This document shows, in pieces, positions 7,438-16,429 of a stretch of 64,000 nt of DNA. The stretch covers positions 1-64,000 of the forward strand of contig CAOKWI010000013.1 of assembly GCA_948473115.1 (NCBI GenBank), written 5' to 3'. Within the stretch, counting starts at the first letter, position 1. Each line of letters begins with the position of its first letter. This stretch comes from an uncultured Lachnospiraceae bacterium (GTDB taxonomy: Bacteria > Bacillota > Clostridia > Lachnospirales > Lachnospiraceae). The position numbers and the translations under genes are program-made. Below the pieces are notes generated by a model. The model searched no databases, was not told the DNA's origin, and saw only the letters and a program-made list of their open reading frames with translations.

Positions 7438-9270
7438 CTATGAAAAGTATATCCGATGCCACAGCAGAAAGCAATAAACCGTCCATATTTTCCTGCTGTG
7501 GTCCTCCTTTCCACTACGGTGCTCTTCCAACAGTTGTAAGAGATACTCCGTATGAAAATAGGCGGAAGCCGTCTCCCCGGAAAAGGCTTCCCTGACCTGC
7601 CTGTACCAGTCCTCTTCCCTGAGCCAGTTGCGGATGGGGACGGGAAAACCCAGCTTTCTCCGGGCGGACGCCTGTCCCGGCAGGATGCCTGCGGCAGCCT
7701 TCCTCAGGGCATATTTGGTGATTCCATGATGGAATTTCATCCGGTGGGGAAGCCTCCTTGCCGTCTCATAGACATCCAGATCCAGGAATGGCACCCTGAC
7801 CTCCAGGGAATGGGCCATGCTCATGCGGTCCGTCTTTTTTAAGATATCCCCGGGCAGCCAATACAGCAGGTCAATACCCTGCATCTGGTCGGAATCCTTC
7901 AGGTATCCCATACGGTCATAATCCCGGCGCAGCAGCTGCGCCGGTTCCACCCCTGTCCTGTGCTTCAGCAGCCGCTCCTTTTCTTTCCGGCGGAAGATAT
8001 ATGCATTCCCTATGTAACGCTGCCGCAGGGACAGCGCGCCCCGCATCAGATAGCCTTTTCCCTTCGGATGGCCGGGAAGCCTGCGGGCGATGGCCGCCGC
8101 CCTCCTGCGGATTCCACCGGGAAGCCACTGGACATACCGCAGCATTTCCGGCTCCAGGTAAATGTTATAACCGCCGAACAGCTCGTCCGCGCCCTCCCCG
8201 GATAACACGGTCTTCACCTTCCCGGAGGCCTCCCTGGAAAGGAAATAAAGAGCTACGGCGGAAGCGTCCCCAAAAGGCTCCTCCAGGTAATAGGCCACGC
8301 TGGGAAGCACCTCCATGAATTCCTCCTTCGAAATATATTTACAATGGTTCTCGATCCCCAGGTTTCCTGCCAGCTTCCGGGCAAAAGCAGTCTCGTCATA
8401 CAGGCTTCCCTCATTCCGGAACCCCACGGTAAATGTCTCGCCACAGCCGGAAACGGCAGCAAGCAGTCCCGAATCCACCCCGCCGGACAGAAAGCTTCCC
8501 ACCTTCACGTCGCTGACCAGGTGCCTTTCCACCGACTGTCCCAGGACCTGCCTCACTTTCCGGATCCATTCCTTGCGCTTTCCCCGGCAGGCCGGAAGAA
8601 GCTCCGGCCTGAAATACCGGGTCACCTTAAGTTCCCGTTTCCCGCAATGATATGTAAGATAGTGCCCCGGCAGCAGCTGGAAGATTCCCCGGAAAAATGT
8701 CTCAGGCAGGACAGAGTACTGGAAGGAAAGGTACTGCTCCAGTGCTTCCTCGTTGACCTCCCTCCGGTATCCCGGATATTCCAGGATGCTCTTGATCTCG
8801 GAGGCAAACACCAGGACGTCCCCAACCATGGCATAATAGAAAGGCTTGACGCCGAAAAAATCCCTGGCCGCAAACAGTTCCTCCCTTTCCCCATCCCAGA
8901 CGGCGAAGCTGAACATCCCGCGGAGTTTCCCAAGGAGACCCGCACCGTACTCCTCATATCCGTGGAGCAGCACCTCCGAATCGGAACGGGTTTTGAATTG
9001 ATGTCCCCTCCGTACCAGTTCCTCCCGCAGTTCCCGGTAATTATAGATCTCCCCGTTGAATACCAGCACCCTGTCCCCTGTCTCATTGCGCATGGGCTGC
9101 ATGCCCTGCTCCAGGTCGATGATGCTCAGCCTCTGGAACCCCAGGGCGGCCTTTCCGTCCAGAAAGACACCGCTGCCGTCAGGCCCCCGGTGCCTGATCG
9201 CCTGCATCATACGTTCCAGCACCGGTTCCCTTTCCACGGCATCCCCGATGAATCCGCATATCCCGCACAT
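7438..9270 (-). CDS. asnB: Asparagine synthase (glutamine-hydrolysing)
   Basis: Makes asparagine from aspartate, ATP and the amide nitrogen of glutamine. The mature N terminus MCGICGFIGD puts the glutaminase nucleophile at Cys2. RLSIIDLEQGMQPM and the NGEIYNYREL segment (72-81) complete the class II amidotransferase domain (about 1-210). The synthetase half has the PP-loop SGGVDS at 262-267, SGEGADELFGGY further on, and the DRMSMAHSLEVRVPFLD motif. At 610 residues it is full length. The start follows AGGAGAGGGAG. It appears monocistronic. Some homologues amidate cell-wall or secondary metabolites, but nothing nearby argues for that. Confidence 0.95.
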   Translation of the reverse strand: MCGICGFIGDAVEREPVLERMMQAIRHRGPDGSGVFLDGKAALGFQRLSIIDLEQGMQPMRNETGDRVLVFNGEIYNYRELREELVRRGHQFKTRSDSEVLLHGYEEYGAGLLGKLRGMFSFAVWDGEREELFAARDFFGVKPFYYAMVGDVLVFASEIKSILEYPGYRREVNEEALEQYLSFQYSVLPETFFRGIFQLLPGHYLTYHCGKRELKVTRYFRPELLPACRGKRKEWIRKVRQVLGQSVERHLVSDVKVGSFLSGGVDSGLLAAVSGCGETFTVGFRNEGSLYDETAFARKLAGNLGIENHCKYISKEEFMEVLPSVAYYLEEPFGDASAVALYFLSREASGKVKTVLSGEGADELFGGYNIYLEPEMLRYVQWLPGGIRRRAAAIARRLPGHPKGKGYLMRGALSLRQRYIGNAYIFRRKEKERLLKHRTGVEPAQLLRRDYDRMGYLKDSDQMQGIDLLYWLPGDILKKTDRMSMAHSLEVRVPFLDLDVYETARRLPHRMKFHHGITKYALRKAAAGILPGQASARRKLGFPVPIRNWLREEDWYRQVREAFSGETASAYFHTEYLLQLLEEHRSGKEDHSRKIWTVYCFLLWHRIYFS

Positions 9271-9383
9271 GACTCCCTCTCCTTTTGTTCACGGTTTTAT
9301 GCGGATATTGTATCGGGTTCTGTTTTCAGGAATGCGAAAAAAATGTTTCCAAAGTGTAAAAATTCAAAATCTTTTCCATTTTT

Positions 9384-9413
9384 GAAAAAAGTCTCCTGCT
9401 CTTTTCAGGAAAC
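9384..9413 (-). terminator. Intrinsic terminator
   Basis: Read on the minus strand, GTTTCCTG and CAGGAGAC form an 8-bp stem with a seven-base loop, followed by six T. It closes the transcript of the HEAT-like gene and the remnant below it. Confidence 0.75.
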
Positions 9414-9423
9414 CGGCCGACGC

Positions 9424-9603
9424 TTACATCTCTGTGTCCAAAAGACGCTGCGTCAGCTGTTCCCGGTGGTTGATGAACATCTCCATGACCTGGTAACTCT
9501 CCGTCTCCTCGTAGCCGCAGCGGGTCACTGTCCCGTTGTCAAAGGAAACAATGTCCGCCCCGGGAATCCCTGCCGGGAAGCCGATATCCGGCCTTCCCGA
9601 CAT
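9424..9603 (-). pseudogene. Remnant of an unidentified gene, frameshifted
   Basis: A 59-codon frame with good codon character (SFDNGTVTRCGYEETESYQV, then a helical tail) sits between the HEAT-like gene and the terminator. It has no RBS. The bases just upstream read sensibly in a neighbouring frame (VNGTASLKYVG), as though one protein had been split by a frameshift near 9600. It looks like the surviving C-terminal end of a deleted gene. I do not recognise the family, and a genuine small ORF is not excluded. Confidence 0.4.
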
Positions 9604-9631
9604 ATTTCAGGGACGCGGTTCCGTTGACCGC

Positions 9632-11263
9632 CTATAAAAATTTCAAATCATACAAAATGCCCTTTTCCACTCCCTCCGGAAGCCGCCCACCGTTTTCCTC
9701 CAGCGCGCGGAAAATATCCTGCCGCAGCGGCTGTGACAATCTGCCGTACATAAACCGGCAGGAGATTCCGCCCAGGATCTTACGTTTTCTCTCCTCGGGC
9801 AGATTCCTGCGGTACAGGCGTATCAGCCAAGGCAGACGGTTCCAGGAGCCTTCCCTGAGCAGAAGCTCCAGGAGGTACCGCCTCCTGTGATCCTCCCCTG
9901 CCTGCCCATAAGCGTCATAGATTCTTTCCGCCCCGGGGTGTAAGTCCCTTTTCCGCATGGAAAGATAAGCTGCCTTGGATATGTCGTTTCGTTCGTCCAG
10001 CAGATACGCCCACAGCAACTCCCCGTCCTGGAAATCCTCCTGATATCCCAGCGCCAGAAGAGTGCTTTTCAGGATTTTCCTCTCCGGCCTTCCCAGACAT
10101 TCCGTCAGCTTTTCCAGATTGCCCCGCCTGCTGTACTCCCCAAGTCCCAGGATCGCATACTCCGGTCTCTCATCCACCAGGTGCTCCAGGTAATATCCCC
10201 GAATATCCAGATTCCCGTGGCGCTCCAGGATATAAACGGCATATCCCCTCACTCCCCTGCCGCTGTCCAGAAGCATCCTCTCCAGTCCCGGCCAGCTGTC
10301 ACGCAGATGCTCATATTTATATTCCACCGCCATTCTGCGGATCACAGCGGAAGAATCCGCAAGATATCCCTCCACCCGCTCCGGCGTACAGTCAGGCCGC
10401 CCAAGGATTCCCCCGGTCAATATTCTTTTCAAAGAGGAAATGTTCTCCCGCTGTAATAAAGCATCCATCTCCTGGAGGGTAAGGGAACCGGAGCGTACCA
10501 TCAGTCTGTACAGGACTGACCGTACACAGGGCTCCATATGGGGTATCTCACGGATCTCAATCTCCCCAAGGGCCATGGTCATCCTGTACTCCACCTGTTC
10601 CCACAGCCTCCCCATCTGTGCCTCGGTGCGGCGACGGCAGTTCTGTAGACGCTCAAAGGCGGGCAGCCCATCAAACAGCTCCCCGGCATCGGCCTTTCTC
10701 AGATAAGCCTCCAGTATCCTACAGGCTCCCTCCCGGATTTCCTGAACCCAGTCGTTGACCCGAAAGAACAGCCAGAAAAGCATCCCCCCATACCCGGCCA
10801 TCTCATACATGCACTTCTCCCGGAAATAGCCGTTGGGATGGAAAGACCCCAGAATCAGCACATACCTGTATGCCTCTTCTTCCAATACACTCTTAAGGAA
10901 CTCCGGCGAGACCTCCGCCCAGTCCACCGTCCACTCCATGGAAGTACAGTCCCGGAATTGTCCGCAAAGCTTCAGAAGCTGCGCCCGGTCCATTCCCCGG
11001 AGCATTCCCCCGACAGCTTCCCCGGCACAGCTGATCAGCGCCGCATCGTCCGTGGCAAAGGCACCGTATACAACCCGCAGCGCCGTCAGATCTCCTGCCG
11101 TAAGCTTTTCCAGCCACTCCCCGGTCTGATTCCGCATCCACTCCGTATACTGTTCCTTCTGCCACAGCCCCGCCTTCTCCACGGCCTGCAGGCAGCTTTC
11201 CCTTTCCGTTTCTGTCCCTTTGATCTTATTCAGGATACCGCTGATTCTGCCTGTATGTCGCAT
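9632..11263 (-). CDS. HEAT-repeat-like alpha-helical protein, unknown function
   Basis: A 543-residue protein with no signal peptide, made almost entirely of paired amphipathic helices of about 35-40 residues, such as LLDSGRGVRGYAVYILERHG and DERPEYAILGLGEYSRRGNL. This is the pattern of HEAT or Armadillo-like solenoids that act as protein-binding scaffolds. Frequent Trp, Tyr and Arg residues line the repeats. GGAGG precedes the ATG at 11263. A divergent membrane-protein gene starts on the other side of the promoter region. A shorter protein of similar architecture is encoded at 22385-23551. No enzymatic motif was seen; the partner is unknown. Confidence 0.75.
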   Translation of the reverse strand: MRHTGRISGILNKIKGTETERESCLQAVEKAGLWQKEQYTEWMRNQTGEWLEKLTAGDLTALRVVYGAFATDDAALISCAGEAVGGMLRGMDRAQLLKLCGQFRDCTSMEWTVDWAEVSPEFLKSVLEEEAYRYVLILGSFHPNGYFREKCMYEMAGYGGMLFWLFFRVNDWVQEIREGACRILEAYLRKADAGELFDGLPAFERLQNCRRRTEAQMGRLWEQVEYRMTMALGEIEIREIPHMEPCVRSVLYRLMVRSGSLTLQEMDALLQRENISSLKRILTGGILGRPDCTPERVEGYLADSSAVIRRMAVEYKYEHLRDSWPGLERMLLDSGRGVRGYAVYILERHGNLDIRGYYLEHLVDERPEYAILGLGEYSRRGNLEKLTECLGRPERKILKSTLLALGYQEDFQDGELLWAYLLDERNDISKAAYLSMRKRDLHPGAERIYDAYGQAGEDHRRRYLLELLLREGSWNRLPWLIRLYRRNLPEERKRKILGGISCRFMYGRLSQPLRQDIFRALEENGGRLPEGVEKGILYDLKFL

Positions 11264-11434
11264 TGGATTTCCTCCCTCTGGATTTTCCGGAAACGTCGGA
11301 GTGTTGTACGTAACGATGTACTAATCGGCCAGCTTAACATACCGCCTGTACACCGGTATGCAGTGCAATATATCCAGCAGACTGTATATTTTTCACACGG
11401 CTTCATATACTTTTTTCAAACAGAAAGGCAAAAG

Positions 11435-11454
11435 TTTGGAAGTACACTTCCAAA
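11435..11454. promoter_or_regulatory. Perfect palindrome upstream of the DUF6512-like gene
   Basis: TTTGGAAGTACACTTCCAAA has two 9-bp arms around AC. It lies 41 bases before the start codon, in the divergent intergenic region, and has the size and symmetry of an operator for a dimeric repressor. No regulator gene is adjacent, so the cognate factor is unknown. Confidence 0.5.
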
Positions 11455-11495
11455 TATTGAATCAATGTCCGCTGAAGCGGACAGAGGATGTAATC

Positions 11496-12002
11496 ATGAA
11501 ACAATTAAAGCCCCTTACCGTCATCGGAATCATTACAGTATTACTCACAGGCTTCCTCGCCCACTTCCTGTACGAATGGAGCGGTAACAGCCGTATTGTG
11601 GGGCTCTTCACGCCGGTCAATGAATCTGTCTGGGAACACATGAAACTGCTGTTTTTCCCCATGCTGGCCTATTCCCTGTTCCTGATTCCCTGGCTGCGGA
11701 AAGAATATCCCTGTATCGTCTCCGCCCTCTGCCTTGGAATCCAGACCGGTACATGGCTGATCCCAGCTTTTTACTATGCTTATACCTCTGTTCTTGGGAA
11801 AAATGTTTTCCTTCTGGACATCGGCACATTTGTGCTGAGCATCCTGGCCGCTTTCCTGCTCTCCTACAGACTGACCCTGTCCTGCAGACTGAAAAGCCAT
11901 ACCATTATACTGTCCATCCTGGTCTGCATTCTCCTTGCCTGCTTTATCCGGTTCACCTACAGCCCGCCGGACCTTGAGCTCTTCCGTGCCCCTGCCCCTT
12001 AA
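11496..12002 (+). CDS. DUF6512-like integral membrane protein
   Basis: A 168-residue protein with five or so hydrophobic segments. The N-terminal core HFLYEWSGNSRIVGLFTPVN followed by ESVWEHMKLLFFPML is the most recognisable part and matches what I know of the DUF6512 family; the function is not established. The ATG at 11496 follows AGAGGATG and replaces a longer open frame from 11358 that would cross the promoter and palindrome. It converges with the HAD phosphatase gene, the two stops overlapping by a few bases. Assignment to the family is from memory of its conserved motif. Confidence 0.8.
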   Translation: MKQLKPLTVIGIITVLLTGFLAHFLYEWSGNSRIVGLFTPVNESVWEHMKLLFFPMLAYSLFLIPWLRKEYPCIVSALCLGIQTGTWLIPAFYYAYTSVLGKNVFLLDIGTFVLSILAAFLLSYRLTLSCRLKSHTIILSILVCILLACFIRFTYSPPDLELFRAPAP

Positions 12003-12814
12003 CACTGAAAATGTTCATACAGCCATCTGGCAACGCTGTCCCGGTCATTGGGTCCGATGATGCCGGTGGCGGCCGCTTTCAGCTCCGGGGCTGCATTTTC
12101 CACAGCATATGCCTCGTCCGCGATATGGAACATATCCAGGTCATTCATGCCGTCGCCGAAGACCACCAGGCGGCTGCAGTCCAGCAGTGTCTTCAGCTGC
12201 CGTATGGCTGTCGCCTTAGCTGCATCCGCAGGCATGATCTCCAGCCACTGGTCCCCGGAATAGATATCTCGCTGATACACGCAATGATACCTTGAAACGT
12301 ACTTGTCCAGTACAGGCTTCAGCTTCCCAGGCTCGTCAATACAGGTAACGTAAAAGATATCCCCTTTCAGCAGTCCGTCCAGATTCTCCACAGGCCTGTC
12401 ACGCACATCCCCTTTCCGCGACAGGACAAAGTCCTGGATCCCACGGTTCATTGTCCGGGCCATATAGGAGAACTTTTCCTCTCCATCCACAAAGGCGTAA
12501 ACTATGGGCCAGATCCCATTGTCCACCAGATCCCTGACCAGGGCCGTCCCCTCCCCCGGCGGAAAGAAATTCCGAAGGAGCATCTCCCCGGTGGCATTGT
12601 CCCTGACAAAGGCGCCATTGTAAATGATCAGTGGAAAGGGCGCCACCAGGCCCTCCGTGACCTTCCGTGCCGTGATATAGGAGCGGGCGGTGGCATAGGA
12701 AAAGATCATTCCCCTCCCCACCAGTTCATTGATCACCCTGTTTGTATATTCCGACGTCCGCTGGTCGCTGCGCAGCAGCGTGCCGTCCAGGTCAGAAACG
12801 TATAATGTGCGCAT
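11999..12814 (-). CDS. Cof-type HAD-superfamily phosphatase
   Basis: A cytoplasmic phosphatase of 271 residues, probably acting on sugar phosphates or similar small metabolites. Motif I is VSDLDGTLL, with the nucleophile Asp at residue 8. Motif II lies at the ATAR segment, and motif III/IV is FGDGMNDLDMF near the C terminus, followed by the family's usual EAYAVENAAPELKAAA. A C2-type cap occupies the middle. The ATG at 12814 with AGGAAGAG upstream is chosen over an in-frame ATG at 12868. The substrate cannot be deduced. Confidence 0.92.
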   Translation of the reverse strand: MRTLYVSDLDGTLLRSDQRTSEYTNRVINELVGRGMIFSYATARSYITARKVTEGLVAPFPLIIYNGAFVRDNATGEMLLRNFFPPGEGTALVRDLVDNGIWPIVYAFVDGEEKFSYMARTMNRGIQDFVLSRKGDVRDRPVENLDGLLKGDIFYVTCIDEPGKLKPVLDKYVSRYHCVYQRDIYSGDQWLEIMPADAAKATAIRQLKTLLDCSRLVVFGDGMNDLDMFHIADEAYAVENAAPELKAAATGIIGPNDRDSVARWLYEHFQC

Positions 12815-12908
12815 AGGTTCTCTTCCTTTCATGTCGGCTTGCAAAATTTCCGTTCTGCGAAACCACATATCCCATGGCCACCGACTTGGCTCATGTAAAA
12901 TGCCGTGC

Positions 12909-13072
12909 TAGAGCGTGTTTGAAAAATGCTTTCCGTCAGCTGTGCGTCACAATTTGTGGCAGATTTGACCCGAATGAGGGAGGCGTAGTGGGCTACGTTG
13001 ACCGAATGAGGGGCAAAGATGCCGCAAAGTGGGGCGTGCAGATGGCGGGAATGAATTTTCAAACACGCTCTA
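12909..13072. mobile_element. MITE-like element with 18-bp terminal inverted repeats
   Basis: The ends TAGAGCGTGTTTGAAAA(A)T (from 12909) and ATTTTCAAACACGCTCTA (to 13072) are inverted copies. The 164-bp interior has no coding capacity beyond noise but contains further self-complementary stretches. It lies between the HAD and YdeI-like genes and ends eight bases from the latter's stop. TA at both outer ends fits a TA target duplication as made by Tc/mariner-like or IS630-like transposases. No transposase is in the window. Confidence 0.75.
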
Positions 13073-13079
13073 AGGCGTT

Positions 13080-13640
13080 TTACATGGGTTTCAAATTCTG
13101 ATTGAGCCTGTCCACCATCCAGGCAATCCGCTTTTCCCGTCCAGCATCTGTCTTTGCGTCAAAATATGCCCGGGTATACGTTCTCTTTACCGATGGGGAC
13201 ATGGCCTGGAAATTTGTATAGGCAGGCTCATACTCCTCCAGCAGTGCGGACAGACAGGCAATCTGCTCCTCTGTGACCGGCGCGGAGCCGGATGCGTCCC
13301 ACTGTCCGTTTTTCCGGGCTTCCTCTATTTTCCTCCTGCCAAAGTCGGTCATAAGTCCCCGCTCTTCCAGTTTTCCCGCCAATGCCTTGTTCTTCTCTGA
13401 CCACTTGCTGTTGACCCTGCGCATGGAAAAATACTTCTTATAGGTTTTGTCGTCAATGCTCTGCATCTGTCCATCGATCCACCCGAAACAGAGCGCTTCC
13501 TCCAACGCCTCCCCGGCCTTTATTGTCTTGGGTCCTCCCGCCTTCCCAAACAGAAGCCACACACCGTCATCCGACATACAATGGGCGGAAAGCCATTTCC
13601 TGAATGCTTCCCTGTCGGCAAATTCCATGATATCGCTCAT
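13080..13640 (-). CDS. YdeI/OmpD-associated family protein
   Basis: A 186-residue cytoplasmic protein. The pattern KWLSAHCMSDDGVWLLFGK, then EALCFGWIDGQ followed by YFSMRRVNSKWSEKN, is characteristic of the YdeI (bacteriocin-protection/OmpD-associated) family, whose biochemical role is poorly defined. The ATG at 13640 has AAAGGAGGAG correctly spaced; the longer frame to 13706 lacks an RBS. The stop lies just beyond the MITE-like element. Confidence 0.85.
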   Translation of the reverse strand: MSDIMEFADREAFRKWLSAHCMSDDGVWLLFGKAGGPKTIKAGEALEEALCFGWIDGQMQSIDDKTYKKYFSMRRVNSKWSEKNKALAGKLEERGLMTDFGRRKIEEARKNGQWDASGSAPVTEEQIACLSALLEEYEPAYTNFQAMSPSVKRTYTRAYFDAKTDAGREKRIAWMVDRLNQNLKPM

Positions 13641-13771
13641 GATACGCTCCTCCTTTATGCACGATTCCAATATGGCCTGCCATATTCCTTTTTTCTCCGC
13701 TGTCACCGATCAGGAATGAATTACTATGATAGAAAACCAATAACAATTCGCTCTGCCAAACGGAGACTTAC

Positions 13772-14461
13772 CTATGCCTTTTTGAACACGCATACATACA
13801 AATAGCTGCTCTCCCACATTTGATTATCCACAATGTTCTCCCCTTTACGTAAATCTACAACCTCAAATTTTTCTCCCCAAAACGCTTTCAATCTTTCTTC
13901 TGTGAACGCAGTTCCTGTCTGTCTGCTCCTGTAAAACTCATAATCATCCACTTCATCAGCGCCGTCTTCCCCTGCCGCAAAACACAACAAAATAAAATAA
14001 CCGTTTTCCGCCAATATGCCTGATACAATCTCTCTGTATTGTAAACGCCTGTGTGGTGTCAAATGATGGAAAACACCGCTGTCTATTACCAGGTCAAACT
14101 TCCGATCCATGAAATCTAACGCAAAAAGATTCTCCGCCTTAAAGACTGCTTTTTCCGCCTTGCTTTCTGCTGCGTTCCTTTTTGCATTTTCTATTGCAAT
14201 TTCTGACAGATCATATGCTTCCGTATCAACGTCGTTTTGAGCAAGGTAAATTGCGTTTCGCCCTTCTCCACATCCAAATTCGCAGGCATTTTTAATATTA
14301 TGCTCTCTTATGAAATCAACAACGCATTTATCCGGCAGCTTATTATATTTCAAAAATGGGGCAGGCTTATCCCGCTTAAGATAAAAGGCGTCCCAATCCA
14401 CTCCCTCCGCATATCGATCCAGCATATGAAATAAATCATCCATTGTATTAATATAATTCAT
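13772..14461 (-). CDS. Class I SAM-dependent methyltransferase
   Basis: A 229-residue Rossmann-fold methyltransferase. Motif I is ACEFGCGEGRNAIYLA, the acidic end of beta-2 is AYDLSE, and motif IV is FDLVIDSGVFHHL. The ending resembles thiopurine or SmtA-like small-molecule methyltransferases rather than RNA or protein enzymes, but the substrate is not identifiable. The ATG at 14461 follows GGAGG with seven bases of spacing; the frame extends to 14506 without a better site. It is a stand-alone gene at the start of the accessory stretch. Confidence 0.88.
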   Translation of the reverse strand: MNYINTMDDLFHMLDRYAEGVDWDAFYLKRDKPAPFLKYNKLPDKCVVDFIREHNIKNACEFGCGEGRNAIYLAQNDVDTEAYDLSEIAIENAKRNAAESKAEKAVFKAENLFALDFMDRKFDLVIDSGVFHHLTPHRRLQYREIVSGILAENGYFILLCFAAGEDGADEVDDYEFYRSRQTGTAFTEERLKAFWGEKFEVVDLRKGENIVDNQMWESSYLYVCVFKKA

Positions 14462-14544
14462 GCGCATACCTCCAACCATCCCTGTTTGGCATTCCACTTT
14501 TCGCAAATGTGCCTCCTATGAATCCATTTTCCCAGTTGCCTGCT

Positions 14545-15807
14545 TTACAGGTTTTCCAGCTTCTCGATTGTGCATGTGTGAACCTTTGTCCTGGGATTAT
14601 AGTTGATCCCCACCAGCACGACCTCCCCGCCGTAACCCTGTAATACCGCCGGATAATTCCTCTCCCTGATCTGGCCCAGGGCTCCCTCCGACGATTTGTC
14701 CCATTTCAGTTTCACCACCAATGCCGGAAACAGCGACCTCCTCCTGGGTAGGTATACCACGTCCGCAATCCCTTTTCCCGAAGGCAGCTCCTCCACCTTA
14801 AGATACTGGTCCAGGGCGGCAATATACGCGAACTTGACCACATACCGGAGAGCCTGCTCGTCATTCATGACAATAGAATTCTCGCGAAGCGGAATTCTAT
14901 TGTAGCAGAATGCAGGCGCGTACTGCGTCATGCGAACCGCCTCGATGGCCTCCGCCACCGCCCCCGAGTCCCCCGCGATGGTGCTCTCCAGAAGCTTCCG
15001 GGAACGCCCGATCAGTTCCATCCACTTCGTGTTCACATCCGTGCCTTCCAGGATTCTCCTGAATTCGTCCCGTATCTCTTCATTCGGAATCCTGGCCGTC
15101 TTTTCTGTCCTGTCCCAGGTCAGATATCCCAGATGGATGAGCAGGGTCAGCACATCGTCCCTGCTCCTGAAGGTTTCAAAGTCATTCTCGAAGCCATTCG
15201 TGCTGACCTCGATCTCCTCCCCTGATATCAACCGTGAGATGACTTCCTGCAGTCCCTCGAAATCCATGTTGATATAGGTCATCAGCGATTCCGCCGCGGA
15301 GGTCTTCCTCCAGTAGGACTGGAATTCCCCCGACCTGACCGCACACATGACCGAATACGGGTTATAGACCGGGCCAACCTTCGGGAAGTCATAGCCGTCA
15401 TACCATCTCTTTGTCTCTTCAAAACTCATTCCAAGCTTCCTACATAGGTTCCTCACTTCCTCTTCCGTAAAGCCGGTATACTCGGCGAATCCCCCCGGGT
15501 TAAGGATCGGATACTCCGTAAAATCCGATATGGCGGACTGGGAACCGTCTTTCTTGATCGGCAGGATCCCTGTCATGTAAGCAGCTGCCACCACCTTCGG
15601 GGTAAAGCTGTTGTTCTTGAACCATTCCCTGAGCAGGTTCAGGTAGGCCAGCTGGATTTTCCCGTCATGCTTCGCCTCGCGGATCAGCGCATCCCACTCG
15701 TCAATGATGAACACGACTTTTCTTCCCGTTTCCTCCACATAATGAACCAGGTTCTGATTCCCATACAATCTCCTTCCCAGGGCAGACCCTAATGACATGA
15801 TCCACAT
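14545..15807 (-). pseudogene. AAA-ATPase-like / PD-(D/E)XK protein lacking its N terminus
   Basis: Members of this family (AAA-ATPase_like plus a C-terminal PDDEXK_9 nuclease-like domain) begin with about 150 residues holding the YVDKT segment and a Walker A motif. That part is absent here. The 420 codons start directly before the Walker B-like strand VVFIIDEWDAL, continue through the WYDGYDF motif, and end with the nuclease-like core (GKGIADVVYLP, then ALVVKLKWDKSSEGALGQI). The frame begins at an ATG that overlaps the stop codon of the small upstream ORF, with no independent RBS apparent. A non-functional remnant fits best. The intact family is common in gut bacteria and its function is unknown. 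Confidence 0.7.
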
Positions 15808-16079
15808 CAGTTTGCCTCCAGCAACTCCCCAAACACATCCGTCAAAGTCTTTGTTGGAATTTCATGTTCTGTTGCTTCATAAAATGATGCTGTCAGTTCC
15901 TCCCACTTTTCCTTCCCTACATCCACACCATTGATATCATAATAATATGGTTCAGTATAACCACGTTCAAGTTCTAAAACAGTTTCCCATCCTCCATCAC
16001 TGTTTAATACTACATACCAAGATCTTTTAACCCATGCATGCTGAACATCATGCTCCCACATTTTACCAACTACTAACAA
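15807..16079 (-). CDS. Small hypothetical protein
   Basis: Ninety codons from a TTG at 16079, six bases after GAAGG; an ATG at 16061 is an alternative. The product is acidic and aromatic, with SWYVVLNSDGGWETVLELERG and YYYDINGVDVGKEKWEEL, and has no membrane segment. The frame stays open for some 15 codons upstream of the TTG, overlapping the next gene, but without a start. Its stop overlaps the first codon of the truncated ATPase gene. I do not recognise the family. Confidence 0.5.
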   Translation of the reverse strand: MLVVGKMWEHDVQHAWVKRSWYVVLNSDGGWETVLELERGYTEPYYYDINGVDVGKEKWEELTASFYEATEHEIPTKTLTDVFGELLEAN

Positions 16080-16096
16080 ACCTTCAAAATAGATGC

Positions 16097-16405
16097 CTAA
16101 TCCACAATAGGATATGCTACATGCGCTTCCCTGTATGCCCTGTCTTCCTCTTCAGACAGTTCCATATGTGGTTGTTCCACAGTAAAATCCATTGCCTGTA
16201 TCATTTCACACACTGCTGTCACATCATCCTCTTCCTCTACACTTCCAACCCTTACGTTTCCAACCGAAGTCCCTCTTTCATCCTTATCATCCTGAACAAT
16301 CATCAAAGTCCCCGGCTGAACAATCAAAGCCCCCTCTTCCGCCCGACGTATAACAGCATAAAGGTATATCAGTAAAGACATAACAATTAGTATTCCAGAT
16401 ATCAT
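16097..16405 (-). CDS. Small single-span membrane protein, unknown
   Basis: One hydrophobic segment at residues 3-20 (GILIVMSLLIYLYAVIRR) is followed by an acidic cytoplasmic tail of about 80 residues (EEEDDVTAVCEMIQAMD). The start codon lies inside a 28-bp sequence that is repeated perfectly at 19091-19118. It follows the metallopeptidase-like gene by ten bases and may share its transcript. No family is recognised. Confidence 0.5.
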   Translation of the reverse strand: MISGILIVMSLLIYLYAVIRRAEEGALIVQPGTLMIVQDDKDERGTSVGNVRVGSVEEEDDVTAVCEMIQAMDFTVEQPHMELSEEEDRAYREAHVAYPIVD

Positions 16406-16429
16406 GCATGAACCGTCAATCTCCCTGGA
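16402..16429. repeat. 28-bp direct repeat, copy 1
   Basis: The sequence beginning TCATGCATGAACCGTCAATC and ending CTCCCTGGA is identical at 19091-19118. This copy spans the end of the HEIxH-protein gene (last codons YIQGD) and the start of the small membrane protein. Presumably it is the original copy, with 19091 a fragment left by recombination. Confidence 0.85.

Noticed and set aside
11300..11340. Resemblance of TGTACTAATCGGCCAG to the 3' end of 23S rRNA
   Set aside because: Only a dozen bases are similar and no rRNA sequence flanks them.
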